From the NCBI GenBank assembly GCA_041390145.1, contig JAWKQM010000006.1:189078-253077 (forward strand): a DNA stretch of 64,000 nt, in the 5' to 3' direction. This document shows, in pieces, positions 8,115 through 18,379 of the stretch. The position numbers and the translations under genes were made by a program. The DNA comes from Gemmatimonadales bacterium. GTDB lineage: Bacteria > Gemmatimonadota > Gemmatimonadetes > Gemmatimonadales > GWC2-71-9. How positions within the stretch are numbered: position 1 is the stretch's first letter; every line of letters begins with the position of its first letter. The notes beneath the pieces were generated by a model. That model did not search any database. It saw nothing but the letters and a program-made list of their open reading frames with translations, and was not told where the DNA came from.

Positions 8115-8429
8115 ATGTCCACTGCGACCAAGAGCAAGACGAAGGTCAGCATCAAGCCGCTCGAAGACCGCGTCGTCATCATGCCATCGGATGAGACCGA
8201 GAGCATGCGCGGCGGGTTGTACATCCCCGACACCGCCAAGGAAAAGCCGACCCAGGGTTCCGTGATCGCCGTCGGTCCGGGCCGGATGGACAAGGGCGCG
8301 CGGGTCCCGATGGACCTGGCCGTGGGTGACAAGGTCATCTATGGCAAGTACAGCGGCACGCCGTTCCAGCTTGGGGACGACGAAGTCATCATCATCAAGG
8401 CCTCGGACATCCTCGCCAAGATTGGCTGA
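8115..8429 (+). CDS. groES: Co-chaperonin GroES
   Basis: 104-residue lid of the GroEL folding chamber. The ATG at 8115 has an SD (GGAGGCAGGAC just upstream); the longer frame from 8046 would run through CIRCE and is rejected. Core motifs are present: IKPLEDRVVI, the mobile loop ESMRGGLYIPDTAKEKPTQG, and GDKVIYGKYSG. A slightly extended Ser/Thr/Lys N-terminus precedes the core. It is followed 32 bases later by groEL in the usual heat-shock operon. Confidence 0.97.
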   Translation: MSTATKSKTKVSIKPLEDRVVIMPSDETESMRGGLYIPDTAKEKPTQGSVIAVGPGRMDKGARVPMDLAVGDKVIYGKYSGTPFQLGDDEVIIIKASDILAKIG

Positions 8430-8461
8430 GCGTCCGTAACACATTCCAGGAGAGTCACGAC

Positions 8462-10093
<1,632 letters not shown>

Positions 10094-10117
10094 TCCCGAC
10101 CAGCATCAGCGGACGAG

Positions 10118-10150
10118 GCGGGCGCACTCCGGTGCGCCCGCTTTGTTTTC
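10118..10150 (+). terminator. Intrinsic terminator of groES-groEL
   Basis: 10-base-pair stem GCGGGCGCAC / GTGCGCCCGC (10118-10127 and 10132-10141) with a TCCG loop, followed by TTTGTTTTC. Classic Rho-independent form directly after groEL. Confidence 0.85.
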
Positions 10151-10199
10151 TGGTTATTGTTGATGCATGACTCTTGACCCCAACAAGGTGAATCGCGCC

Positions 10200-10589
10200 A
10201 TGCGCTTTGGAATAGCAGTGCTCGCCGCCGTCGCCCTCGTGCCCGCCGGCGCCACCGCCCAGACGAAGTCTGCCACCGGCCCCGCCGTGGAGGGGACGTG
10301 GCAGGTCGACGCCTCCTCCGTGGCCGGCAAGGGACCTCGCGAAGTGATCATCCGCGCCGACAGCAGCGCGTCCTGGGGGAAGGAAACGGTGCGCTGGCGC
10401 CTCCCCGAGGAGAACCGGATCATGATCGCCCTCGGCGGCGAGTGGGAGACCTACCGGATGAAGCTCAAGGGCGACAAGCTCACGCTCTCCGGTGGCGATC
10501 TCAGTGAGCCGATCACCCTCAAGCGGACCGGTCCGCCGACCCCCCGGCCGGACAGCATTCCGGTGCCACCCGATCCCGACACGGAATAG
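10200..10589 (+). CDS. Hypothetical small secreted protein
   Basis: 129 residues from the ATG at 10200, chosen because it has AAGGTGA eight bases upstream and begins directly with a signal peptide (MRFGIAVLAAVALVPAGATAQ). An in-frame ATG at 10167 would add eleven residues. The mature part is a short beta-rich domain (EGTWQVDASS..., EWETYRMKLKGDKLTLSGG) ending in a Pro/Asp-rich tail. The pattern resembles lipocalin-like domains that measure as 'template plus strand repeats', but no family is assigned. Monocistronic between two terminators. Confidence 0.6.
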   Translation: MRFGIAVLAAVALVPAGATAQTKSATGPAVEGTWQVDASSVAGKGPREVIIRADSSASWGKETVRWRLPEENRIMIALGGEWETYRMKLKGDKLTLSGGDLSEPITLKRTGPPTPRPDSIPVPPDPDTE

Positions 10590-10623
10590 GGCTCGCAGAT
10601 CGCCGGAATGAGCAGGGAAGCAT

Positions 10624-10652
10624 GGGGGCGACCAGGCGGTCGCCCCCTTTTT
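10624..10652 (+). terminator. Intrinsic terminator after the 10200 gene
   Basis: Stem GGGGGCGACC / GGTCGCCCCC (10624-10633, 10638-10647), loop AGGC, then five T. The stem is identical base for base to the hairpin at 11475-11498. Confidence 0.8.
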
Positions 10653-10794
10653 CGTGGTGCCCTAACAGACTGTCCAAAAATGACTTAGGAGGGGTTGCCG
10701 GAACCTGGCCTGGCCGGACTGAGTCTTGCACAGCCGAAGCATGTCCCTCGCGCTCGGGGCCCTCACCCGACCGCGACTCACGCTGGAGGATTGC

Positions 10795-11448
10795 ATGCTT
10801 CGCCTTCGTCAGTTGACAGTGGCCGCGGGCCTGGTGCTTGGCGCCGCCGCACCCGTGAGTGCCCAGGTCTCGTTCAGTCCGACCATCGGCGCGTACCTGC
10901 CGACGTCGAACATCGCCGATATCGTCGTCGGCACCGACAGCATCGCGAATTTCAAGCAGGATGTCGGCCTGGCCCTCGGCGCCAACCTCGGCGTGGGCCT
11001 CAGTTCCCGCGTCGGGCTCATGTTTGCCGGGTCGTATGTTCCGAGCCAGTTGAGCGGCACCATCGGCGGCGACGGGACCTGGTCCCAGTCCGACGCCAAC
11101 CTCTTCTTCGGCAACGCCAACGTGACCGTCTACCTCATCAAGCCGACGAGCCCCGTCTGGATTTCGTTGAGTGGGGGCGGCAGCATGGTGAGCCGGAGCG
11201 GGCAGGCCTACGACGGCTGGACCGGCACCACCGACTTCGGTGGACTGGCCGGCGCCACGATCGGTTTCAATCTCGGTATCGTGAATCTCAACGTGTCGGC
11301 CACCGACTACATCTACGGTGCGCAGTTCAGCAACGGGCTCGTCGAGACGAGCGAGGCGATGCAGAACGACATTCTCCTCGGCCTCGGTCTCGGCATCCCG
11401 CTCGGCGGGAAGAAGCCGCAGGCCAGCAGCCAGGCGTTCCAGCAGTAG
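10795..11448 (+). CDS. Outer-membrane beta-barrel protein
   Basis: 217 residues from the ATG at 10795, which has GGAGGA four bases upstream; the frame continues up to 10726 but that extension has no SD or signal. A clear signal peptide (LTVAAGLVLGAAAPVSAQ) precedes about eight to ten amphipathic strands rich in Gly, Ser and aromatics, e.g. GLMFAGSYVPSQ and PVWISLSGGGSMVS. It resembles OmpA/OprF-like or generic 'outer membrane beta-barrel' proteins, but the last strand is followed by a short polar tail (KKPQASSQAFQQ) instead of ending in Phe. Substrate or partner unknown. Confidence 0.7.
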   Translation: MLRLRQLTVAAGLVLGAAAPVSAQVSFSPTIGAYLPTSNIADIVVGTDSIANFKQDVGLALGANLGVGLSSRVGLMFAGSYVPSQLSGTIGGDGTWSQSDANLFFGNANVTVYLIKPTSPVWISLSGGGSMVSRSGQAYDGWTGTTDFGGLAGATIGFNLGIVNLNVSATDYIYGAQFSNGLVETSEAMQNDILLGLGLGIPLGGKKPQASSQAFQQ

Positions 11449-11474
11449 GCTGGCTCCACCGCCGACATGCGAAC

Positions 11475-11498
11475 GGGGGCGACCATCCGGTCGCCCCC
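11475..11498. terminator. Hairpin between convergent genes
   Basis: Stem GGGGGCGACC / GGTCGCCCCC with loop ATCC. Same arms as the 10624 terminator but without a T-run (followed by GTGTGCG). Probably ends transcripts from the beta-barrel gene and possibly the opposite glycosyltransferase operon. Confidence 0.55.
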
Positions 11499-11506
11499 GT
11501 GTGCGT

Positions 11507-13066
11507 TCAGTAGCGCCCGGCGAATTTGGGCCACAGCGCCTGGATCGTGGTCTTCGGTTGTCGGCCTACCAGCACCTGGAGAGATTGCTCTTCCGGCACG
11601 CCCCATGGATTGCTGATCTGCGCGGCGATTTCCACCGAGTCCGCGAACTTGCGGAGTCCCTCCGGCTTGTCCCCAATCACGATCACCACCTCACCCGGCA
11701 GCGTCCCCGGACCAAAATGCCAGTAGGTCCCGGCGGCGGAAATCGCGGGGGGCAGCCCAAGCGCAGGGCCATACAGGTCCAGCGCCCCGGCCTCGCCGTA
11801 GTTGTCGGCGACGATGACCGCCTGGGCCCGCTCCTCGGCCGGCAGCGCGTGGTACACCGACGCCACGGTATCGACGATGGCCTTCCAGCCGAGCATGTCG
11901 GCGTAGTCCTGAGGGAGGGGGAGCATTTCACCGACGTTGGTGGTGACCGTCGCACTCACCCCCGAGCCCGCCGCATAGTGCGCCATTCGTGCCGGCGGGA
12001 GGATGGGAAGCCCGAACGGAAGGGCCACCAGGCCGTAGGCAAGCAGCGCGGCGACGGTCCCCCAACGCAGCGGGCGCGTCCACCTGCCGTTCCCGACGCC
12101 TTCAACCAGCACCGCCCCGGCCGCCCACAGGACCGGGTAGATCGGCCCGATGTAGTACGACTTCCCGTGGAGGGCCAGCAGCAGGAGAAAACTTGCCAGG
12201 GTGGCGATGCCGACGATCCGGGCGTCCCGAAGGCGTGTCGTCGTGAGGAGGGCAATCATGCCGACGATGGCAAGGAGAAACGCCGGGCCGAGGAGGACTT
12301 GCCCGGTGAGAAAGTCGGCGACACCGACGCGGTCCAGCTGGACCGCCTGCAGCTGCGCCATCTGCTGCCGCAGCGGCCATCCGAGCCGAATCTGACCGAC
12401 AAGGCTCGCGGAACCGATCAGCAGCGCGGCGGCCACCGCCAGCCAGGGGCGGGGTGAGGCGAGTCGCCGCCGCCACGCCGGGAGTGCCAGCACCCCAACG
12501 ACGACGCCAACGGCAAAGAACCCGATGCTGAACTTCGTCAGCAGGCCGAGCCCGACGACGACGGCGGCGAAGGCCCAGGACCGGTCTCGGTTGTCCGTGC
12601 TCAGCCGGAGGAGCGCGATATACCCCAGGGTCCACCAGAGCTGGTCGAACACCACAGGCTGGAAGAGGGTGCCGGCGCGGAGGAAGAGGGGGCTGGTGGC
12701 GACGGCGAGTGCCGCCACCCCCTGTGCCCAAGCCCCGCCACCGAGGCGCCGTGCCGTCCATCCCGCCAGGACGATGAGCGCCGAACAGGCCAGTGCCGAA
12801 GAGAGGCGCACGCTCCACGGCGCCAGTCCGCCACCCAACCATTGAGTCAGGCGGGCCACCGCGGCGATGAAGGGGGGGAAGTCCATCCGCCACCACTGCA
12901 GGTGGCGCCCCATGGCGAGGTAAAGAAATTCGTCCCGGTGAAACTCGTATGGCCCGAAGCCGCTGGCAGCGACGTGGGCGACCAGGACGGCAATTGCAGT
13001 TGCCCACACGACCCACACAAGGGGGCGCACTGTGCCCGGGCGGGACCTCGCCGCCTGCTCAGGCAA
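11507..13066 (-). CDS. GT39-type membrane glycosyltransferase (ArnT/PMT-like)
   Basis: 519 residues with a dozen or so membrane helices. The first periplasmic loop carries the acidic HRDEFLYLAMGRHL motif followed by DFPPF, as in ArnT/dolichyl-phosphate-mannose transferases that use polyprenyl-phosphate sugars, and a C-terminal soluble domain ends in VGRQPKTTIQALW. It likely moves a lipid-linked sugar to an acceptor in the periplasm. The start is taken as the TTG at 13066, whose codon overlaps the stop of the upstream gene; a GTG at 13030 is an alternative. Being last in an operon with GDP-mannose pyrophosphorylase suggests mannose-type donors, but this is inference. Confidence 0.8.
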   Translation of the reverse strand: MPEQAARSRPGTVRPLVWVVWATAIAVLVAHVAASGFGPYEFHRDEFLYLAMGRHLQWWRMDFPPFIAAVARLTQWLGGGLAPWSVRLSSALACSALIVLAGWTARRLGGGAWAQGVAALAVATSPLFLRAGTLFQPVVFDQLWWTLGYIALLRLSTDNRDRSWAFAAVVVGLGLLTKFSIGFFAVGVVVGVLALPAWRRRLASPRPWLAVAAALLIGSASLVGQIRLGWPLRQQMAQLQAVQLDRVGVADFLTGQVLLGPAFLLAIVGMIALLTTTRLRDARIVGIATLASFLLLLALHGKSYYIGPIYPVLWAAGAVLVEGVGNGRWTRPLRWGTVAALLAYGLVALPFGLPILPPARMAHYAAGSGVSATVTTNVGEMLPLPQDYADMLGWKAIVDTVASVYHALPAEERAQAVIVADNYGEAGALDLYGPALGLPPAISAAGTYWHFGPGTLPGEVVIVIGDKPEGLRKFADSVEIAAQISNPWGVPEEQSLQVLVGRQPKTTIQALWPKFAGRY

Positions 13067-13868
13067 TGGTCGGTGAGGTGATCGGCGGCGTCCGGCCGGC
13101 GAATTCGAATGGTCCTGTCGCGTCGTCCTGCCCCGCGACGTGCAGCTCGCCGGTGAATCCGGCCGCTTCGAGCGCGGGCGCGACGGCCCCGTGCGCGTGG
13201 TCGCGCGTGTTGCACCGGGCGCTCAGGTGCGCCAGCACGACGACGGCGAGGTCGGGGTGGACGAGGTCGGCAAGAAGTTCGGCTGCCACCCGGTTGGAGA
13301 GGTGCCCGCCGGCCCCCGCGATGCGCTGCTGGACCACGGGCGGATATCCGCTGGTACGCAGCAGCACGTCGTCATGGTTGGCCTCGAGGACCAGCGCCGT
13401 GCGCGCCCGCAGGAGGTACCGCACGGCCGCGGTCGGCCGGCCGAGGTCGTAGGCGACGCCGATGCTTGCGGTCGAGGTGGAGATGGCGAGCGCCACCGGC
13501 TCCATCGCGTCGTGGCTCGTTTCGGCTGAATCGATCCGGAAGGGCCCGAGCTCGACGGTGGTGGTCATCGAGAGCGGGGCGTGCCGTGCCTTGCCCAGTT
13601 TGTCGCGCAGGCGGGCCCAGGTGCCACCGCTGCAGACGATGGGCGCGTCGAGGTCGCGGGCGAGGAGGGGGGCGCCGGAGGTGTGATCGCCGTGCTCGTG
13701 GGTCAGCGCGATGCCGACGACCCGATCGAGCGAGACGCCCGCCGCGGCGGCGCGGCGGCGGATTTCCCTGGCGCTGAATCCCACGTCCACCAGGAGCGTG
13801 TCACCGTTGTGCTCGATGGCGAGGGCGTTTCCCTTGGAGCCGGAGCCGAGGACAACGAGTCGGGTCAC
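13059..13868 (-). CDS. MBL-fold metallo-hydrolase, YycJ/WalJ-like
   Basis: 269-residue metallo-beta-lactamase-fold protein. It opens with VLGSGSKGNALAIEHNGDTLLVD and has the metal motif THEHGDH (about residues 56-62), a further His in ETSHD, and LAHLSARCN near the end. The SGSKGN start and overall length fit the YycJ (WalJ) exonuclease-like subgroup rather than beta-lactamases or RNase Z. The GTG start overlaps the stop of the GlmU-like gene (GTGA). Its role inside this sugar-nucleotide operon is unclear. Confidence 0.85.
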   Translation of the reverse strand: MTRLVVLGSGSKGNALAIEHNGDTLLVDVGFSAREIRRRAAAAGVSLDRVVGIALTHEHGDHTSGAPLLARDLDAPIVCSGGTWARLRDKLGKARHAPLSMTTTVELGPFRIDSAETSHDAMEPVALAISTSTASIGVAYDLGRPTAAVRYLLRARTALVLEANHDDVLLRTSGYPPVVQQRIAGAGGHLSNRVAAELLADLVHPDLAVVVLAHLSARCNTRDHAHGAVAPALEAAGFTGELHVAGQDDATGPFEFAGRTPPITSPTIA

Positions 13869-15040
13869 GACCCCGTCAGCCGCCGGTAGGTCGCGGAGAG
13901 CGCCGCCGACCGTTCGGGGGTGAGCTCCACCTGGCGACGGGGGAACACCCGGCCGGCGATTTCGAGGAAGCCCGTCTCGGTCACCCGTTCCTCCCCGACC
14001 ATGCCCCAGGCGAAGGGTGGCACTGACTTGGGGACCGGGCCGCCGAAGACGTTGGCCCCGGCGCCCACAATGGTGCCGGTGCTCAGCATCGTGCCGATGG
14101 CCGTCTTGGCGTGATCGGCGATCAGGCTCCCGAGAAACATGCGACCGGTCTCGATCCGCTCGCCGGATGGTTCCAAACGGATTTCACCGTAGGTGTTCTT
14201 CAGGTTGGATGTCGTGGTGCCGGCACCAAGATTGACCCAGGCGCCGAGGACGCTGTGTCCAACGAATCCGTCGTGGGCCTTGTTGACATAGCCGTGGAAG
14301 ACCGATGCGCTGACTTCGCCCCGGACCCGGCACTGCGGGCCGAAGACCGACCCGCGCACATCGCCGCCGAGGATGACGGTCTGGGGGCCGACATAGAGCG
14401 GACCTTCGAGCCGTGCGCCGCTGCGTACCTGCGCGCCCTCATCGATGATGATCCCGCCGCCGCGGGTATCGAAGACGACGCCCGGCTCCACGAATCCGCC
14501 CAGGATGACGACTTCCGTCGGCTCGCCAATGACGATGGAGCCGCCCGGCAGGTCGTCGCCGCGATTGGCCAGGAGATCGGCGCAGTCGGCGGGGAGCAGG
14601 TGCTCGAGCGCGGTCAGGATGTCGTAGGCACCGTGGAGCAGGATCCCGTCGATTTCCTGGGCGTCGCCCTCGTCGTGGGGGGCGGTCCACTCTTCGCCGT
14701 CGGCCACCAGCCAGGCCACCGTCTCACCCTCGTGCGTCAGGCGCCGTGCCGCCGGGTCGAGCTCGAGCGGCTCCCCAGTGGGGGCAAACCAGCTGGCCGC
14801 CACGATGCACGGCCCCTGCACGGGGGCCATCGGCTGCACCGGCGGTTCCGCGCCCTCGAAGAAGCCGGCGCAGTGGTCCCCGAGAATGAGGGCGGTTTCC
14901 GCGTCGAAGAACCCCTCCCACCGGTCGCGGATGCGCCAGATACCGGCGCGGAGTTCCGCCACCGGCCGCACGCCGGCGAAGGGAGCCCAGGCGGCCCCGG
15001 GAGCGATCGGCTCAAGCAGGTAGAGTGGCCGGTCAGACAT
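13865..15040 (-). CDS. GlmU-like putative sugar nucleotidyltransferase
   Basis: 391 residues, corresponding to the 'alternative GlmU' family found in Bacteroidetes and related phyla. The N-terminal half has RPLYLLEPIAPG and IWRIRDRWEGFF, a degenerate nucleotidyltransferase domain. The C-terminal half is a left-handed beta-helix of hexapeptide repeats: IVIGEPTEVVILGGFVEPGV, GPLYVGPQTVILGG, LGAWVNLGAGTTTSNLKN. The GAGTTTSNLKN block matches the acetyltransferase active-site region of GlmU. The likely product is UDP-GlcNAc for peptidoglycan and LPS. Start taken at ATG 15040 (GAGG upstream); a GTG at 15043 is adjacent. It overlaps manC by eight bases. Confidence 0.85.
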   Translation of the reverse strand: MSDRPLYLLEPIAPGAAWAPFAGVRPVAELRAGIWRIRDRWEGFFDAETALILGDHCAGFFEGAEPPVQPMAPVQGPCIVAASWFAPTGEPLELDPAARRLTHEGETVAWLVADGEEWTAPHDEGDAQEIDGILLHGAYDILTALEHLLPADCADLLANRGDDLPGGSIVIGEPTEVVILGGFVEPGVVFDTRGGGIIIDEGAQVRSGARLEGPLYVGPQTVILGGDVRGSVFGPQCRVRGEVSASVFHGYVNKAHDGFVGHSVLGAWVNLGAGTTTSNLKNTYGEIRLEPSGERIETGRMFLGSLIADHAKTAIGTMLSTGTIVGAGANVFGGPVPKSVPPFAWGMVGEERVTETGFLEIAGRVFPRRQVELTPERSAALSATYRRLTGS

Positions 15041-16058
15041 CACGGACCTCGGGGGGGAGGGTGTCGAGGGCTTCCTTGAGCCGCGCGGCGTCGGCGCGAT
15101 TCATGACGAGGATCCGGCCGTTGGCGCGCACCACCACGATGTCCCGGACGCCGAAGAGCACGATCGGATCGCCGTCGGTCCAGGCGATGCAGTCCTCGGC
15201 GCCGTGGGCATGGACAGGCCCGACAAGCACGTTCCCGCCGGCGTCGTGCTCGCGGACCCTTGCGAGTGCTTCCCACGTGCCCACGTCGTCCCAGTGAAAA
15301 GCGCCGGCCACCACCGCCACGGCGTTGCTCCGTTCGAGCACGCCGACGTCGATCGAGACCGGCGTGACCATCGAGAAGAAGCGCGATACGTCACCGGCGC
15401 GCAGCGCGGCGAGCGCCACCGACAGCTCCGGGGTGTGCCGTTCGACCTCGGCGCGGAGCCGGGCCGCCGTCCACGCGAAGAGACCGCTGTTCCAGAGGGC
15501 ACCGGCCGCGATGAGGTCGAGGGCGCGGGCCGCCTCCGGCTTTTCGACGAAGCGCGCCACCCGGCGTGCCGTGGCGTCGAGCTCGGGGCCCGGCACGATG
15601 TAGCCGTAGCCCGTCTCCGGCCGCGACGGTACCATGCCGACGGTCACCAGCCGGTCGTGCTTGCGGGCGCTCTCGAGTGCGGCGACGGCGGTATGGCGGA
15701 ATGCCTCCGGATCCCTGATGACCCAGTCGGCGTGCAGCGAGAGGACTTCGGCGTCGGGATCGCGGCGCTGCGCCTCGAGCGTGGCCCAGAGCAGCGCCGG
15801 ACCGGTGGAGGCCGCGCGCGGCTCGACCAAAATGTTTTCGGGAGGGAGGGGAAGCGCCTTCCGCAGCGGACCGGCGAGCGCTTCACCGGTCACCACCAGC
15901 ACATGGGCGGGGTCCACCAGTCCGGCCAGTCGCTCGACCGCCTCTTCCGCCGTGGAGCGCGGGCCGGCCAGGGGGAGCAGTTGTTTCGGGTGCGCCGGGG
16001 TGCTGAGCGGCCAGAATCGCGTGCCGGAGCCACCGGCGAGGAGGACGGCCCAGCGCAT
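15033..16058 (-). CDS. manC: Mannose-1-phosphate guanylyltransferase
   Basis: Makes GDP-mannose from mannose-1-phosphate and GTP for envelope polysaccharide. 341 residues with the nucleotidyltransferase signature LLAGGSGTRFWPLSTPAHPK (residues 6-25) and NILVEPRAASTGPALLWATL, FVEKPEAARA, NSGLFAWTA and the late block VGVLERSNAVAVVAGAFHWD with DVGTWEAL. It is the one-domain form, without the C-terminal phosphomannose isomerase domain of larger ManC enzymes. The ATG overlaps the roadblock-gene stop (ATGA), so the two are translationally coupled. Confidence 0.93.
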   Translation of the reverse strand: MRWAVLLAGGSGTRFWPLSTPAHPKQLLPLAGPRSTAEEAVERLAGLVDPAHVLVVTGEALAGPLRKALPLPPENILVEPRAASTGPALLWATLEAQRRDPDAEVLSLHADWVIRDPEAFRHTAVAALESARKHDRLVTVGMVPSRPETGYGYIVPGPELDATARRVARFVEKPEAARALDLIAAGALWNSGLFAWTAARLRAEVERHTPELSVALAALRAGDVSRFFSMVTPVSIDVGVLERSNAVAVVAGAFHWDDVGTWEALARVREHDAGGNVLVGPVHAHGAEDCIAWTDGDPIVLFGVRDIVVVRANGRILVMNRADAARLKEALDTLPPEVRDV

Positions 16059-16408
16059 CAGAGCAGTGCGGAGAGCGCTTCGGCTTCCGCGGAGAGTTCG
16101 AAGAGGAGGGTGCCCACGTTCACGTCCCGGCGCACGAGGAGGAGCAGCGAGGCGTCATCCCGCACGGGGTGGATGACCACGCGGCCGGATTCGTACTCGA
16201 CGACGCCGATCTGGAGCTTGCCCTGCCTGGTGCTCTGACCCAGCTGGGCGAGCTGTCGCAGGGCGGCGGAACCGACCGCCGCCAGCTCATCGGCGGCGGG
16301 ATCGTTGCCGGCCTGGGCGACCGAGAGACCGTCGTCGCTCAAGACCAGCACGCCGAGCACACCGGGGCGCGCGGCCAGGTCATCCAAGAGGCCTGAAATT
16401 GTGGGCAT
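16058..16408 (-). CDS. Roadblock/LC7-domain protein
   Basis: 116 residues forming a single Roadblock/LC7 (MglB-like) domain: LLDDLAARPGVLGVLVLSDDGLSVA, AVGSAALRQLAQLGQ, and strands GKLQIGVVEYESGRVVI and DASLLLLVRRDVNVGTLLFEL. Bacterial members regulate small Ras-like GTPases or polarity and motility systems; no MglA-type GTPase is seen next to it. It is the first gene of the minus-strand operon running to 11507, and its stop overlaps manC (ATGA). Its function here is unknown. Confidence 0.85.
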   Translation of the reverse strand: MPTISGLLDDLAARPGVLGVLVLSDDGLSVAQAGNDPAADELAAVGSAALRQLAQLGQSTRQGKLQIGVVEYESGRVVIHPVRDDASLLLLVRRDVNVGTLLFELSAEAEALSALL

Positions 16409-16486
16409 TCAGCGTGCTCCGCGGCGGGGGTCGAGGCCCGCGGAACGTAGATGGCGACCGGGGCGAAGTCAAGAAACCACGGTGGG

Positions 16487-16515
16487 TTGACCCACTTCAT
16501 CCCCGTTGGTAACCT
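16487..16515 (+). promoter_or_regulatory. Promoter of the 16525 lipoprotein gene, leaderless geometry
   Basis: TTGACC (16487-16492), 17-base spacer, TAACCT (16510-16515), nine bases before the ATG at 16525. The predicted first transcribed base falls within two or three bases of the ATG, and no SD is present. Confidence 0.5.
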
Positions 16516-16524
16516 TCCGTTCTT

Positions 16525-17091
16525 ATGCGCCTTCCACACCTGCTTTCCATGCTCGCCGCCGTCGCGACCGCTTCGGCCTGCAGCGACAACGTCAACCTCG
16601 CGCCGGCGTCGATCCCGAACGTGGTCGACACCTTCACGATCGGCTCGCTCACCAGCTCGCCGGTGTCGATCCCCAGCGCCTATTCCGTCGCCGACGGCAA
16701 CGTGGTCCGTACCGACCTGACCTCCGCTTTCGACTTCGCGTACAACGTGGACGCCACGGGGCAGCACGTCCTCCTCACGCTCGAAGTGATGCGGTTGGTC
16801 ACCACCAACGGGTCGGGGCCGGGCATGCAGTTTACCTCGAAGCCGTTCGACCAATTGAGCCAGGCGCCGTCGAACGGGTGGATCACCGGGGACACGATCA
16901 AGGTCGATTCCGGTACCGTGCTGCTGCTCCGCTCGCGGATCATTTGCGGCGGGCTCGGTGTCCCGCTCTATGGGAAGATGGAAGTGCTCTCCATCGACGA
17001 CACGCCAGGGAACCAGACCATGACCTTCGCGGCGCTCTCCAACGAAAACTGCGGCTACAAGAGTCTGGTCCCCGGCCTCCCGAGGGACTGA
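16525..17091 (+). CDS. Hypothetical lipoprotein
   Basis: 188 residues with a lipoprotein-type signal (LPHLLSMLAAVATASAC, lipobox-like ASAC with Cys at 19). The mature part is beta-rich with repeated Ser/Thr and Asp (DTFTIGSLTSSP, DTIKVDSGTVLLLRS) and two extra Cys (IICGG, NENCG) that may pair. No family recognised. Transcribed from its own promoter; serS begins four bases after its stop, so serS is probably read through from here. Confidence 0.65.
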   Translation: MRLPHLLSMLAAVATASACSDNVNLAPASIPNVVDTFTIGSLTSSPVSIPSAYSVADGNVVRTDLTSAFDFAYNVDATGQHVLLTLEVMRLVTTNGSGPGMQFTSKPFDQLSQAPSNGWITGDTIKVDSGTVLLLRSRIICGGLGVPLYGKMEVLSIDDTPGNQTMTFAALSNENCGYKSLVPGLPRD

Positions 17092-17095
17092 GGCT

Positions 17096-18379
17096 GTGAT
17101 CGACCTTCGCCAGCTGCGCCAGGATCCCGACGGCGTCCGGAGCCGGTTGGCCCGGCGCCTCGATCCGGGCGTCGACGCCAGGCTCGAGGAGATTCTCGCC
17201 CTCGACGTCCAGCGCCGTGCCATTCTCTCCCGCGTTGAATCCCTGAAGTCGGAACGGAACAAGGCCACCGAGGAGGTGGCGCGACGCAAGCGGGCCAAGC
17301 AGCCGGCCGAAGATCTCATGGCGGACCTGCGCGCATCCGGCGAGGAGGTGCGGGTGCTCGACGCCGAGTTGCGGGAGGTCGAGGCGGCGCTGGAAGCCCG
17401 GGCGCTGGACGTCCCCAACCTCCCGTCGCCCGAGTGTCCCGACGGCGATGCGACGGCCAACACCGTCCTGCGCAGCTGGGGCAGCCCACCGACGTTCGAC
17501 TTTGAGCCGCGTCCGCACTGGGAACTCGGCGAACGACTCGGGATTCTCGACCTGCCGCGCGGGGCCAAGCTGTCGGGGAGCGGGTTCCCGGTCTTCGTCG
17601 GGCTTGGCGCGCGCCTGGTGCGCGCCCTCGAAAACTTCATGCTCGACCTCCACACGCGGGAGCATGGATACGTCGAGGTCGCTCCGCCGCTGCTGCTCAA
17701 CGAGGCCAGCCTGCTCGGAACGGGCCAGCTGCCCAAGTTCGAGGAGGATCTCTACCGTGTCGAGCGCGACGGGCTCTACCTCCTGCCGACCGCGGAGGTG
17801 CCCGTCACGAACCTGCATCGCGACGAGATTCTCGACGGCGCCTCGCTGCCGATCGGCTATGTGGCCAGCACCCCCTGTTTCCGGCGGGAAGCCGGCGCGC
17901 ACGGCAAGGACACGCGCGGCCTGATCCGCCTCCACCAGTTCGACAAGGTGGAAATCGTCCGGTTTGTGCGGCCGGAGCACGGTGCCGCGGAACACGAGCG
18001 CATCACCGGGCATGCCGAAGCGGTGCTGCAGCGGCTCGGGTTGCCGTACCGGGTGCTTTCCCTCGCGGCGGGGGACATCGGATTTGCCAGCGCCCGCACG
18101 CTCGATCTGGAGGTCTGGGCCGCCGGCGTCAACGGCTGGCTCGAGGTGTCGAGCGCCTCGACCTTCACCGACTTCCAGGCCCGGCGGGCCAACATCCGGT
18201 TCCGGCCGGAGCCGGGCGCCAAGCCGGAATTCGTGCACACCCTGAACGCCAGCGGACTCGCCTTCCCGCGCACCATCATCGCGCTGCTTGAGCACGGCCA
18301 GCAGGCGGATGGTTCCGTCCAGATTCCCGAGGCGCTTGCGCCCTATCTGGGGACCGATCGCCTGGTCCCTCGTGCGTAG
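17096..18379 (+). CDS. serS: Serine--tRNA ligase
   Basis: 427-residue class II aminoacyl-tRNA synthetase charging tRNA-Ser, and also the first enzyme for tRNA-Sec, which this window encodes at 42552. The N-terminal long coiled-coil arm (about residues 30-100: LKSERNKATEEVARRKRAKQ) grips the long variable arm of tRNA-Ser/Sec. Class II motifs follow: motif 2 in TPCFRREAGAHGKDTRGLIR, then FDKVEIV, and motif 3 LNASGLAFPRTIIALLEHGQ. The GTG start is four bases after the previous stop. The end overlaps the histidine-kinase GTG by eight bases. Confidence 0.97.
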   Translation: MIDLRQLRQDPDGVRSRLARRLDPGVDARLEEILALDVQRRAILSRVESLKSERNKATEEVARRKRAKQPAEDLMADLRASGEEVRVLDAELREVEAALEARALDVPNLPSPECPDGDATANTVLRSWGSPPTFDFEPRPHWELGERLGILDLPRGAKLSGSGFPVFVGLGARLVRALENFMLDLHTREHGYVEVAPPLLLNEASLLGTGQLPKFEEDLYRVERDGLYLLPTAEVPVTNLHRDEILDGASLPIGYVASTPCFRREAGAHGKDTRGLIRLHQFDKVEIVRFVRPEHGAAEHERITGHAEAVLQRLGLPYRVLSLAAGDIGFASARTLDLEVWAAGVNGWLEVSSASTFTDFQARRANIRFRPEPGAKPEFVHTLNASGLAFPRTIIALLEHGQQADGSVQIPEALAPYLGTDRLVPRA

